A stretch of 64,000 nucleotides of DNA, from the NCBI GenBank assembly GCA_913049685.1, contig CAJWZD010000010.1:1-64000 (forward strand). The letters run 5' to 3'. Positions 27,660-37,307 of this stretch are shown piece by piece (positions within the stretch are counted from its first letter, which is position 1; each line of letters opens with the position of its first letter). Below the pieces are notes generated by a model. The model did no database searches and was not told where the DNA came from. It saw only the letters and a list, made by a program, of their open reading frames with translations. Source of the DNA: an uncultured Fidelibacterota bacterium. Its GTDB lineage: Bacteria > Fidelibacterota > Marinisomatia > Marinisomatales > TCS55. Position numbers and translations under genes: made by a program.

Positions 27660-30113
27660 ATTAAAAGATTCATTCAATTATCATTATTATTATGTTTGTT
27701 CACAATGATTTGTGCTCAGTCCTCAATTGTTGGCCGTGTTGTTGATCAGCATGAGAACGAACCTATAGCAAACGTTAATATCTATTTGGCAAATTACGAT
27801 ATAGGTGCATCAACAGACTCTGAAGGCTACTTTCGTATCGATTTACCAAAAGACTTCTCAGATCCTACCATTGAATTAACTGCGATAGGCTTTTCTTCTT
27901 TAAGTAAAAAAATCGAGATGGACGATTTGAACAGTGGAATTCTTTTTAAAATGGAATCAAAAGTTATTGAAATGGATCCAATTTATGTTATTAAAAACCT
28001 TTCTAGAATTACCAATCCTTTTTTGAGATCTCCTGGTTCAGTTGATAAGATTTCAAGCTTAGACATTAAAAAATTTAATGATACAGACGTGAATAGAATG
28101 CTTGGAAAGATTCCTGGTATTTATATTCAAGAGGAAGACGGATTTGGACTTAGACCTAATATTGGAATGAGAGGAACTGGAGTTGAGAGAAGTTCAAAAA
28201 TAAATATGATGGAAGATGGAGTGCCAATTTCGCCAGCACCATATTCTTCTCCAGCAGCTTATTACTCCCCCACTGCAGGGAGGATGTATGCTTTAGAAGC
28301 CAGAAAGGGATCCTCACAAATAAAATATGGACCACACTCTACAGGCGGAGCTCTTAATTATGTCTCAACTCCTATCCCTGAAAAATTTGAATCTAATTTT
28401 AATTTAAATACCGGTAACTATGAATCAATGATGCTTAACGCAAATGTAGGCTCATCAAACTCAAAATACGGATATTTATTTGAGATTCTTCATGATGAAA
28501 ATAGCGGATTTAAAAATATTGATTTTAGTAATAATGGAACTGGTTTCAACAAGACTGATCTAATGGGAAAATTGAGATATAACTCAAAAATTTTCAAGCA
28601 ATATCCGAGTGCAATTGAGCTTAAAGTCAGCTCAACAAACGAAATAAGCAACGAAACCTACCTTGGGCTCACGCAGAAAGATTATGAAAAGAATCCCTAC
28701 GCACGTTATGCAGCTTCTCAAAAAGATCAAATGAATGCTGATCATTCCCAAATATCCCTCACTGGATCTTTGCAGATTTCAAAAAACATGAACTTTTCAC
28801 TAATTGGCTATCGTAACGATTTTAGTAGAAATTGGTATAAGCTTTCAAAGGTTAATGGCAAGTCAATTGGATCGCTATTGAATGAGGGCAATGAGAGTTC
28901 AAATTATAAATATTTATCTACATTTGAAGCACCGGATAATACTTACGACATTAAAGCTAATAATCGAGAGTATTATTCAAAGGGTATTCAGCTGGTCACA
29001 AACATCAAGCTAGATTTTTTAGCAGATCATGACATTCTAATTGGGTTAAGAACCCATGAAGATGAAATGAATAGATTTCAAAAAGTTGATAAATATGGGA
29101 TGAACGAAGGAAAGCTTAAAATGTCAACATCTGGCACTTGGGGTATTGGTTCAAAAAATAATAGACTAGACAATGCTAGAGCTCAATCAATTTTTATCGA
29201 AGATCAATTCAAAATAAGAGACTTTGTTGTAACCGCTGGTGTTAGATACGAAAAAATTGCATTAAATAGAAATGACTGGAAAGGAGATATTAGCGGATCT
29301 AATAAAAGCTGGAACGACCCTAAAAGAGAACTTTCTCCAACTCAAAAAAAGAAAAATATAAATATTTTGATTCCTGGGTTGGGGGTCAACTATAGCATCA
29401 ATTCAAAGATTGAACTGTTAGCTGGCATTCACAAAGGATTTTCACCACCAGGACCCGGTAGCAATGAATCAGAAGAAATCAAACCTGAAGAAAGTATTAA
29501 TCTTGAAACCGGAATTAGTTACACTAATAATTCTGATAAATTTAAAGCGATTTATTTCAATAGCGCGTATTCAAACCTTCTTGGTGATGATACGCAGTTC
29601 GCAGGTGATGGAACATATGATCAATTTAACGCTGGTAAAGTAAATATTTACGGTTTAGAGCTTTCTATGTCGAAACTCTTAAAATATAACAAGCTTTTCA
29701 TACCTATTAACCTTAGCTATACTTATACCAAATCGGAGTTTCTAACCTCATTTGAAAGCTCTTTTGATGCTTGGGGCTCTGTACAGTCTGGTTACGAACT
29801 ACCTTATTTACCATCAAACTTAATTTATGGCGAAATAGGAATGATTGGAACTAAAGCTAGTGCTTATTTTAGAATGAAAAAAATTAGTAAAATGAGAACA
29901 GTCGCAGGTACAGGCGCCTTTGATATTGAGAACGTAACTGATGATTTGAATCAATTTGACTTGCTTGGGCAATATAAAATTAACAGTAATTCTAATTTAT
30001 TTATTTCTATAAAAAACCTTACTAATTCTAAATCTGTTGTTTCCAGAAGACCAGCTGGGCTTCGACCAACAATGCCTAGAACTATTACCTTTGGCTTACG
30101 TTTAAACATTTAA
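27660..30113 (+). CDS. TonB-dependent receptor (FecA-like); start probably ATT 27660, not TTG 27696
   Basis: Carboxypeptidase-regulatory-like domain; plug LGKIPGIYIQEEDGFGLRPNIGMRGTGVERSSKINMMEDGVPISPAPY; only an ATT at 27660 gives a full signal peptide IKRFIQLSLLLCLFTMICAQ behind AAGAGGG. Confidence 0.88.
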   Translation: MKRFIQLSLLLCLFTMICAQSSIVGRVVDQHENEPIANVNIYLANYDIGASTDSEGYFRIDLPKDFSDPTIELTAIGFSSLSKKIEMDDLNSGILFKMESKVIEMDPIYVIKNLSRITNPFLRSPGSVDKISSLDIKKFNDTDVNRMLGKIPGIYIQEEDGFGLRPNIGMRGTGVERSSKINMMEDGVPISPAPYSSPAAYYSPTAGRMYALEARKGSSQIKYGPHSTGGALNYVSTPIPEKFESNFNLNTGNYESMMLNANVGSSNSKYGYLFEILHDENSGFKNIDFSNNGTGFNKTDLMGKLRYNSKIFKQYPSAIELKVSSTNEISNETYLGLTQKDYEKNPYARYAASQKDQMNADHSQISLTGSLQISKNMNFSLIGYRNDFSRNWYKLSKVNGKSIGSLLNEGNESSNYKYLSTFEAPDNTYDIKANNREYYSKGIQLVTNIKLDFLADHDILIGLRTHEDEMNRFQKVDKYGMNEGKLKMSTSGTWGIGSKNNRLDNARAQSIFIEDQFKIRDFVVTAGVRYEKIALNRNDWKGDISGSNKSWNDPKRELSPTQKKKNINILIPGLGVNYSINSKIELLAGIHKGFSPPGPGSNESEEIKPEESINLETGISYTNNSDKFKAIYFNSAYSNLLGDDTQFAGDGTYDQFNAGKVNIYGLELSMSKLLKYNKLFIPINLSYTYTKSEFLTSFESSFDAWGSVQSGYELPYLPSNLIYGEIGMIGTKASAYFRMKKISKMRTVAGTGAFDIENVTDDLNQFDLLGQYKINSNSNLFISIKNLTNSKSVVSRRPAGLRPTMPRTITFGLRLNI

Positions 30114-30181
30114 TTAAATTATTAAATAGTTTAACAATATTAATCAACCATATTAAATGTATGGTGCGATTTTGAGGTAAT

Positions 30182-31435
30182 ATGATAAATGTAAGAATTC
30201 TATTATTTAATACACTTCTCATTGTGAGCTGCTCTAATTCATTGTCTGTAAAAAGCCTAAATAAGAATGAATATGAAATAACCCAAGACAGCATTATGAA
30301 ACATATCAAGTATCTTTCGAGTGATGAACTTGAAGGAAGGTTTCCTGGTACCAGAGGTTCTGATCTTGCTATAAGTTATATTGTGGATAATTTTAAAAAA
30401 TATAAATTATTACCAATGCAAGATAATACATTTTTACAGTTTTTTGATTTTTCAGATTTAAAAAGGGAGAAATTTCGAGTTGCAAACGTAGTTGGATTGA
30501 TTCCAGGCAATGAAAACAAGGATGAATATATTGTTATCGGAGCCCACTTTGACCATTTAGGTTATGGGGGTGTCCACTCAGGATCTCGTGATATCAGATC
30601 TAACGAAATACATAATGGTGCAGATGATAATGCGTCGGGGGTAGCTGGAATTCTAGAATTAGCGCATAAACTATATGCAAATCGAGATAAGCTTAGGCGC
30701 TCAATTATATTTGTTGCATTCAATGCTGAGGAACAAGGAATTTATGGATCTAAGCATTTTATAAATAATCCCCCCATACCAAAAGATAAAATTATTACTA
30801 TGATAAATCTTGACATGATTGGAAGGCTACGCAATCTTTCTTTGAATGTATCCGGTACTGGGACATCACCCTATTTTAATGAAATACTAGATAAGACATC
30901 ATCGATCCATATGTTAAATATCAAAAAAAACCCTGAAGGATTTGGACCTAGCGATCACGCAAGTTTTTATTCAAATAACATTCCAGTTTTATCTTTTTTT
31001 ACTGGAGGCCATCAGGACTACCACACGCCAAGAGACGATTGGAGTAAGATAAATATTTCTGGACAGAAAAAAGTTTTAAGTATGGTATATGATGTAATAC
31101 TGCTAATTGATTCAAAAAAAAATAAGCCCAAGTTTACGGAGGCTGGACCACAAAGTGCTCCTGCAACATCTAGGATTAAGATGAGCGTCACATTTGGTTT
31201 TATGCCATCCTACACAAGCACAGAAGACGGATTAGGCGTTGATGGTGTTCGATCAGAGGGACCAGCTGGAAGAGCAGGGCTCAAAAAAGGAGACATAATT
31301 ATTAAAATCAACAACGTAGCTATAAAAGATATCTATGGCTATATGGATGTGCTACAAAAGCTGAAGCCCGGTGAATCTTCAGTAGTTGTAGTATTGAGAA
31401 ATGATAAAGAAATAATATTAAACTTAAACCATTAG
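30182..31435 (+). CDS. M28-family metallopeptidase with C-terminal PDZ domain, lipoprotein
   Basis: IVSCSNSL lipobox; VIGAHFDHLGYGG, NGADDNASGVAGILELA, NAEEQGIYGSKHF, PSDHASFYSNNIPVLSFFTGGHQDYHTPRDDW; PDZ EGPAGRAGLKKGDIIIKINN. Confidence 0.93.
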   Translation: MINVRILLFNTLLIVSCSNSLSVKSLNKNEYEITQDSIMKHIKYLSSDELEGRFPGTRGSDLAISYIVDNFKKYKLLPMQDNTFLQFFDFSDLKREKFRVANVVGLIPGNENKDEYIVIGAHFDHLGYGGVHSGSRDIRSNEIHNGADDNASGVAGILELAHKLYANRDKLRRSIIFVAFNAEEQGIYGSKHFINNPPIPKDKIITMINLDMIGRLRNLSLNVSGTGTSPYFNEILDKTSSIHMLNIKKNPEGFGPSDHASFYSNNIPVLSFFTGGHQDYHTPRDDWSKINISGQKKVLSMVYDVILLIDSKKNKPKFTEAGPQSAPATSRIKMSVTFGFMPSYTSTEDGLGVDGVRSEGPAGRAGLKKGDIIIKINNVAIKDIYGYMDVLQKLKPGESSVVVVLRNDKEIILNLNH

Positions 31436-31441
31436 GTATTT

Positions 31442-32530
31442 ATGACAAGATATTATCATTATACATTAGTAATTCTTTTGGCACTTGGAACGTTGACTTT
31501 AATGAGATGGAATGCACTAAATCGCTACGGCTCATACGTTGACGGCAGCGCTAATGAACTGATAGACAAAAATGAAAAGCATTTTAAAAATTTAAAACAA
31601 CTCACATTTAGCGGAGAAAACGCTGAAGCTTATTTTAGCTCTGATAGTAAAAAGTTAATTTTTCAAGCGCATGATGAAGAGGGCCAATGTGATCAAATAT
31701 ATACCATGGACCTAAAAACGGGAAGAGTTGATATGGTTTCTACCGGAGATGGTGTTACTACATGCGCTTTTTTTGAATATCCAAAAAATGAAAAAATAGT
31801 TTATGCCAGTACCCATCACTATGATAAAAAGTGCCCGCCAAAACCAGATTTTAGTAGAGGTTATGTGTGGAAACTTTACGAGTCTTATGATATTTTTAGT
31901 GCGAATTCCGACGGATCACAAGTTAAGCAATTAACAAATGAAAGTGGCTATGATGCAGAGGCAACTGTTGCTTTGAATGGAAGTAGGATGGTATACACCT
32001 CGATCTCATCAGGAGACTTAGAAATTTGGACAATGAATACCGATGGCACTGATAAGCGAATGTTAACCAATACATTAGGCTATGATGGAGGTGCTTTCTT
32101 TAGTCACAATACAAAAAAAATTATTTGGAGAGCTTTTTATCCAGAGACAGAAAAAGAAATTAAAGACTACAAAAGCCTTATAAATGAAAGTTTAATAAGA
32201 CCAATGAATCTTCAATTAAGAATAATGAATGCCGATGGAACCGATAAAAAACAAATCACATTCAATGAAGGTGCAAATTTTGCCCCCTACTTTTTTCCTA
32301 ATGACCAGAGAATAATTTTTTGTTCAAACATGGCAGATCCCAAGGGAAGAGATTTTGATCTATGGGCAGTTAATACAGATGGTACGAATTTAGAGCGTGT
32401 AACCTACTTCAATGGTTTTGACGGTTTTCCTGTTTTCAGCCCAGATGGCAAATATTTTGTATTCGCATCGAACCGCAACCAGGCCAAGAGAGGAGATACA
32501 AATATCTTCATAGCCGAATGGCAAGATTAA
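31442..32530 (+). CDS. TolB-like / PD40 beta-propeller protein
   Basis: Repeated blades (IYTMDLKTGRVDMVSTGDGV, IWTMNTDGTDKRMLTN, LWAVNTDGTNLERVTYFNGFDGFPVFSPDGKYFVFASNR). Confidence 0.85.
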   Translation: MTRYYHYTLVILLALGTLTLMRWNALNRYGSYVDGSANELIDKNEKHFKNLKQLTFSGENAEAYFSSDSKKLIFQAHDEEGQCDQIYTMDLKTGRVDMVSTGDGVTTCAFFEYPKNEKIVYASTHHYDKKCPPKPDFSRGYVWKLYESYDIFSANSDGSQVKQLTNESGYDAEATVALNGSRMVYTSISSGDLEIWTMNTDGTDKRMLTNTLGYDGGAFFSHNTKKIIWRAFYPETEKEIKDYKSLINESLIRPMNLQLRIMNADGTDKKQITFNEGANFAPYFFPNDQRIIFCSNMADPKGRDFDLWAVNTDGTNLERVTYFNGFDGFPVFSPDGKYFVFASNRNQAKRGDTNIFIAEWQD

Positions 32531-32545
32531 GTTTATGATATTAAG

Positions 32546-32740
32546 ATGAATTCTGTTGTATTTAGCAAAAACCAACTGTATTTATTTGTATTACTTTTTG
32601 CATGTCTTGTCTCCCGCATAGTATCAACTATCTACTACATTGAAGATATTGACAGTCTTCGTTTTGCTTTAAGTCTTTATGATTTCAACCTATCAAATCT
32701 TCAGCCGCATTTTCCAGGATACTCATCATTTGTTCAATAA
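32546..32740 (+). pseudogene. Truncated N-terminus of a multi-TM (PMT/glycosyltransferase-like) protein
   Basis: TM1 followed by IEDIDSLRFALSLYDFNLSNLQPHFPGY, then stop; no continuation in any frame before the TetR gene. Confidence 0.4.
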
Positions 32741-32854
32741 TGCATTTTATAAAATAAATGAATTACCAGGTTAAAATAGAAAAAAAAATTGTTTAATAGT
32801 CTCATAAATTTTAAATTTCGACTCATTGTTCGAAATAAGATGAATTGAAATAAC

Positions 32855-33457
32855 ATGATCTCTAACCGACAAGCAAAAGAACGTGAACAGCGTAAAGAGC
32901 AGATTCTTTCAAGCGCTCTCTCTGTCTTCAAAAAGCATGGAATTGAAAAAGCTACGATGGATGAGATTGCTAAAGAGGCTGATTTTGGTAAGGCTACCTT
33001 ATATTACTACTTTTCATCAAAAGAAGAAATTTTTGCAGAGCAGTTAGTTCGCGGATGGAGGATGATTTGGGAATCAATTGAACCAATTGTGCACCAAACC
33101 AATCAGCCAAAAAATACTTTTATTGATTCACTGAATACCATTGGCGCCTTGGTGCGAAAAGATCAGGTTTTATTTGAATTTCTTTTTACTGCACCAAAAG
33201 CTCTTCCAGATGCAGCGGGTGAAAGCAATCAAGATTGGAAAAAATATCAAAAAAAGATGTATGGCGTTCTACAAAGTCTTCTCGAGGAAGCTATTGAAAA
33301 AAAAGAATTTCCTGAAATACGATCGGATATGCTCATGAGAGCAATTGGAGGCCTCTTTCATGGTTTATTCTTTTTGGGTGACAATAAAAAGATAATGTCT
33401 CGCGAAACAATGGAAGAGTTTATAACCGTATTTATTGGTAATTACGGAAAGAGCTAG
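32855..33457 (+). CDS. TetR/AcrR family transcriptional regulator
   Basis: ILSSALSVFKKHGIEKATMDEIAKEADFGKATLYYYFSSKEEIF HTH. Confidence 0.95.
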   Translation: MISNRQAKEREQRKEQILSSALSVFKKHGIEKATMDEIAKEADFGKATLYYYFSSKEEIFAEQLVRGWRMIWESIEPIVHQTNQPKNTFIDSLNTIGALVRKDQVLFEFLFTAPKALPDAAGESNQDWKKYQKKMYGVLQSLLEEAIEKKEFPEIRSDMLMRAIGGLFHGLFFLGDNKKIMSRETMEEFITVFIGNYGKS

Positions 33458-33508
33458 CAATTAAAGGCAATATATAAAGCTTCGTTTTTTAGGATTATTA
33501 TTATTCAA

Positions 33509-34033
33509 TTGAAAATGATAAAAATAAATCCCTTAATAATAGTTATATCATTTTTATTATGCTTTTCGTGCGATGATGAAAGCGGTGATCAAAATCCTTT
33601 AAATATTATAGAAATTATTACTACCAATGTAAACCAGGGTGATTTTTTATTCAATTTTGAAACAGGGCAACAAGTTCAAGAAGTAAATAATAATTCTTGG
33701 CATTTAAAGTACCATAACCTTGATACAGGTACTGGTTATAAAATGCCAAATATTGCTCTGAATAACACAATTCTTCTTGGTATAAATAATAACTCTGATT
33801 TTGAGTTGATTGATTCCGCACCTGATAGATTATCTTTTTCTCCAGAAGGAGGTAGGATGCAGTACGGGGGACCGAACGCCGCTTTGAGCTATGATATGAT
33901 TAAAAATAAAGTTGAGGTATCTAGCGATACTTATCTAATCTATGATACTGTCACAAATAGGATTTACAAAATTATATTTGATAGCTACGATGGAGGGGTA
34001 GTAGTCTTTCGTTATTCAGAGTTATCAAATTAA
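33509..34033 (+). CDS. Lipoprotein, possibly HmuY-like
   Basis: LLCFSCDDESG lipobox; NNSWHLKYHN and C-terminal RIYKIIFDSYDGGVVVFRYSEL resemble HmuY-family ends; distant. Confidence 0.45.
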   Translation: MKMIKINPLIIVISFLLCFSCDDESGDQNPLNIIEIITTNVNQGDFLFNFETGQQVQEVNNNSWHLKYHNLDTGTGYKMPNIALNNTILLGINNNSDFELIDSAPDRLSFSPEGGRMQYGGPNAALSYDMIKNKVEVSSDTYLIYDTVTNRIYKIIFDSYDGGVVVFRYSELSN

Positions 34034-34040
34034 ATTAAAA

Positions 34041-34475
34041 TTACCACGGAAATTCTGGTTTGATTATTACCATAATCAAAATGATTAGCAAAATAAAAAA
34101 AGGAATTTCATTAATCTTTCTAAAAAATAAAGACTCTTTGCTATTTGTATTATTTTTAAAGTTTTTCAAAAATTTTAGTAGCCATATATGGTATATCGTC
34201 ATAATGATCACAGCAAAAAATTTAATTATTAGCCAACCGTAAATACCTAATATATAAGTTAAGTATAGCCCAGTTATCCAAACCAAGACCAATGAGGGCG
34301 TACCAATATAGAAATACAGCCTGTATTCCATAATTTTAAATGTTTCTGATGTAATCTTATCGTTTACTTTATCAGCATGGTAAACAAATAATCGTGGCAA
34401 GTATAGTAAGCTTGCCATCCAAGCAACCATGAACATTACATGAAATACTTTAACCCATAGATAAACGCTGTGCAT
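34041..34475 (-). CDS. hemJ: HemJ-type protoporphyrinogen IX oxidase
   Basis: VKVFHVMFMVAWMASLLYLPRLFVYHA, four TM; adjacent to hemF. Confidence 0.9.
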   Translation of the reverse strand: MHSVYLWVKVFHVMFMVAWMASLLYLPRLFVYHADKVNDKITSETFKIMEYRLYFYIGTPSLVLVWITGLYLTYILGIYGWLIIKFFAVIIMTIYHIWLLKFLKNFKNNTNSKESLFFRKINEIPFFILLIILIMVIIKPEFPW

Positions 34476-35273
34476 TTATTCCCAATTGGCTATTGGAGGC
34501 ATTGACATTAAGATAGCTTCTGTATTTCCCCCGGTTTCAAGACCAAACTTTGTACCTCTATCATAAAGCAAATTAAATTCAACATAGCGTCCTCTTTTAA
34601 TTAGTTGGACATCTTTTTCTCTAGATGTCCATGCTCTATCTTTATCTTTATTTATTAAGTATATGGCGTGTTTCAAAAAAAACTTTCCTACATCTTTAAC
34701 AAACTCAAAATCATTTTCTTGATTTCCACTATTAAGATGATCAAAAAATATTCCTCCAATCCCACGCGGTTCTTTTCTATGTTTTAAGTAAAAATATTCA
34801 TCACACCATTTTTTATATTTCGGATAATAATCATCGTTATATCTATTACAAATATCCTCTAATTCTTTATGAAAAATTTGAGATTCGTTGTCAAAATCTA
34901 AACAAGGAGTAAGATCCATACCGCCGCCGAACCAACTTTTTGTAGTAGTAAGATACCGAGTATTAAAGTGCATTGAGGGTATATGAGGGGACATGGGATG
35001 AAATACTACGCTAATACCTGTTGCTGAAAATGTGGGATCTTCCGAGGCGCCTAAAACATTTTTTTGCATTTTTTCATTGAATTTTCCTGAAACAGTAGAA
35101 ATATTAATGCCACCTTTTTCAATAACATTTCCTTTAATTTTTGTCATTAAGCCGCCACCTTCATCATGATGCTTCCAACGTTTTTCAATAAAAGATTTTT
35201 TTTCAAATACTTGTGTGTTTTTCACAAGATCATCTCTTAAAAGTTTAAACCAATTCTTTGCTTCGTTAAACAT
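34476..35273 (-). CDS. hemF: Oxygen-dependent coproporphyrinogen III oxidase
   Basis: GISVVFHPMSPHIPSMHFNTRYL, WFGGGMDLTPCL, KEPRGIGGIFFDHLNSG, GRYVEFNLLYDRGTKFGLETGGNTEAILMSMPP. Confidence 0.97.
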   Translation of the reverse strand: MFNEAKNWFKLLRDDLVKNTQVFEKKSFIEKRWKHHDEGGGLMTKIKGNVIEKGGINISTVSGKFNEKMQKNVLGASEDPTFSATGISVVFHPMSPHIPSMHFNTRYLTTTKSWFGGGMDLTPCLDFDNESQIFHKELEDICNRYNDDYYPKYKKWCDEYFYLKHRKEPRGIGGIFFDHLNSGNQENDFEFVKDVGKFFLKHAIYLINKDKDRAWTSREKDVQLIKRGRYVEFNLLYDRGTKFGLETGGNTEAILMSMPPIANWE

Positions 35274-36276
35274 CTTGCCATCCTTTAGTTTCAGAATCAA
35301 TCAGATCCGCTATTAATGATATGTGATCATTAGAATCATTAAGGCAGGGTATGTATGCAAAGTCTGTTCCTCCAAGCTCGAGGAATAATTCTTTATATTG
35401 AATTTCAATTTCCTCTAACGTTTCAAGGCAATCCACACTAAATCCAGGTGAGATTACTGCAATTTTTTTTATACCATCTTTAACACAATCCTCTATAACA
35501 TCGTCAGTGTAGGGTTTAAGCCAAGGCTCTCTACCAAAACGAGACTGAAAACACAGTTCGTAATCCTCTTTATTAAGCTCAAGTTTTTCTGCAACTAGCC
35601 GTGCAGTTTTATGGCAAAAACAATAATACGGATCGCCTTCTTCAAGATATCTCTGCGGCATTCCGTGAAAGCTAAGAAGAAGTTTTTCGGGCTTTCCGTG
35701 CTCCACAAAATGTTTTTCAACTGAGGCGCTTAAGGCAGAAATATATTTTTCATGATCATGATAGCCGCTGATGAATCTCAAGCTTGGCACCCAAGGCCAA
35801 TCCTTCAATTCGTTAAAGACTTCATCCATTGAGCTAGAGGTTGTCGGTGATCCAGCTTGCGGATATAAAGGTAGAACGAGAATTTTTGTAATATAATTAT
35901 CTTTAAATTTGTTCAATGCCTTTTTAAAAGATGGATCTCCATAACGCATAGCTACTTCAAACTGAAAATCATCTCTCGAGCTTGAAAATCTTTCGGTGAT
36001 TGATCTCTTGATGTTATTCATAAATACCATTAAAGGTGACCCATCTTTTGTCCATATTTTTTTGTACAGCTTCGCTGACTTTTTTGGACGAATACTTAAA
36101 ATGATCAACTTTAATATCGGGATCCAAATCAATCTGTTTAAATCCACCACGCGCTTATCCATAAGAAATTGATTTAAGTATTTTTTTAAAGCTTTTTTTG
36201 AAGGGGCATTCGGTGTTCCAAGATTAGTAAGAATTACACCTATTTTGCCTTTATATAAATCTTTATACTCTTCCAT
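35266..36276 (-). CDS. hemH: Ferrochelatase
   Basis: GVILTNLGTPNAPSKKALKKYLNQFL, LLSFHGMPQRYLEEGDPY, VISPGFSVDCLETLEEI. Confidence 0.97.
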   Translation of the reverse strand: MEEYKDLYKGKIGVILTNLGTPNAPSKKALKKYLNQFLMDKRVVDLNRLIWIPILKLIILSIRPKKSAKLYKKIWTKDGSPLMVFMNNIKRSITERFSSSRDDFQFEVAMRYGDPSFKKALNKFKDNYITKILVLPLYPQAGSPTTSSSMDEVFNELKDWPWVPSLRFISGYHDHEKYISALSASVEKHFVEHGKPEKLLLSFHGMPQRYLEEGDPYYCFCHKTARLVAEKLELNKEDYELCFQSRFGREPWLKPYTDDVIEDCVKDGIKKIAVISPGFSVDCLETLEEIEIQYKELFLELGGTDFAYIPCLNDSNDHISLIADLIDSETKGWQDV

Positions 36277-37307
36277 TACAAACTCTCAAACGATGAACGA
36301 ATATCTTCAATAAAGTATTTAACATTTTTTTCAGGAGTTTTTGGCAAAATTCCGTGATTCAGGCTGCATATCCATCCCGCTCTTTCTTTCTTGGTCATTG
36401 ATAACATCTGTTTCTTAAATAAACTATAATCATGTAAAAAATCGGAGTGCTCCTTACGTAAGCTTTCGGGAGCAAAATTGCCTTGTAAAAATCCTGTTCT
36501 GGTGTTTGCCAATCTTTTTGTTAAATCATTTGGTGAATTATACACATGACCTGCTAAGGAAAATTGATTATTTATGTCATCAATTTCATTGACTGCTCCG
36601 TGCTTTGTAAAATAAGCCACTCGCTTTTTGAACGGGATAAAAAGCTCTTTTTTTAATTTACGTAGGTACTTGTCAGTAAAATAATTTTTTTCAAGCTGAA
36701 CTGCATTGGTATCAAAAACATATACAATTTCAGCACCAGAATTTAATTGAGATTTAATACTTTCTTTTAAAATTGGAATCAACACATCGTATAGCGCTTC
36801 TTCAAAAAACTTATTCTTATCTACGTTATTTACAAAAGGCTCTTTTTTTATACCTGCACCAAATGAAAGCAAGGTCCAAGGTCCTCCCACAAAACCCACA
36901 AGGCTTTTGTCTTTAGAAAGCTCTTTACGCGTTAGCATTAATGCATCAGATTGAAATTGTAAGTCGTTTGCAATTTCAAGGGTCGATTTCAAATTTTTAA
37001 TATGTCTAGGCTGTATTTTTTCATTAAACGTCGGTCCTGGGATATATTTTAAATCAAGCCCCAATGATTCAAGGGGAAATAATATATCACTAAAGAGTAT
37101 AGCAACATCAAAATCAAATTCTTCAATAGGGCCCATAGCAGTTAGCATGGCTAATTCTGGATTTTTACAAAGATCTTCAAAAGTATAGCTCTTTCGTAAG
37201 TTTTGGTAATGATTATGATATCTACCTGCCTGCCGCATAAACCAAATGGGTGGAATATTTTGTTCTTGACAGTTAATCGCTTTTTCGAATTTTTTATTTT
37301 TTATCAT
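36276..37307 (-). CDS. hemE: Uroporphyrinogen decarboxylase
   Basis: PPIWFMRQAGRYHNHYQNLR, ILFSDILFPLESLGLDL, GFVGGPWTLLSF. Confidence 0.97.
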   Translation of the reverse strand: MIKNKKFEKAINCQEQNIPPIWFMRQAGRYHNHYQNLRKSYTFEDLCKNPELAMLTAMGPIEEFDFDVAILFSDILFPLESLGLDLKYIPGPTFNEKIQPRHIKNLKSTLEIANDLQFQSDALMLTRKELSKDKSLVGFVGGPWTLLSFGAGIKKEPFVNNVDKNKFFEEALYDVLIPILKESIKSQLNSGAEIVYVFDTNAVQLEKNYFTDKYLRKLKKELFIPFKKRVAYFTKHGAVNEIDDINNQFSLAGHVYNSPNDLTKRLANTRTGFLQGNFAPESLRKEHSDFLHDYSLFKKQMLSMTKKERAGWICSLNHGILPKTPEKNVKYFIEDIRSSFESL

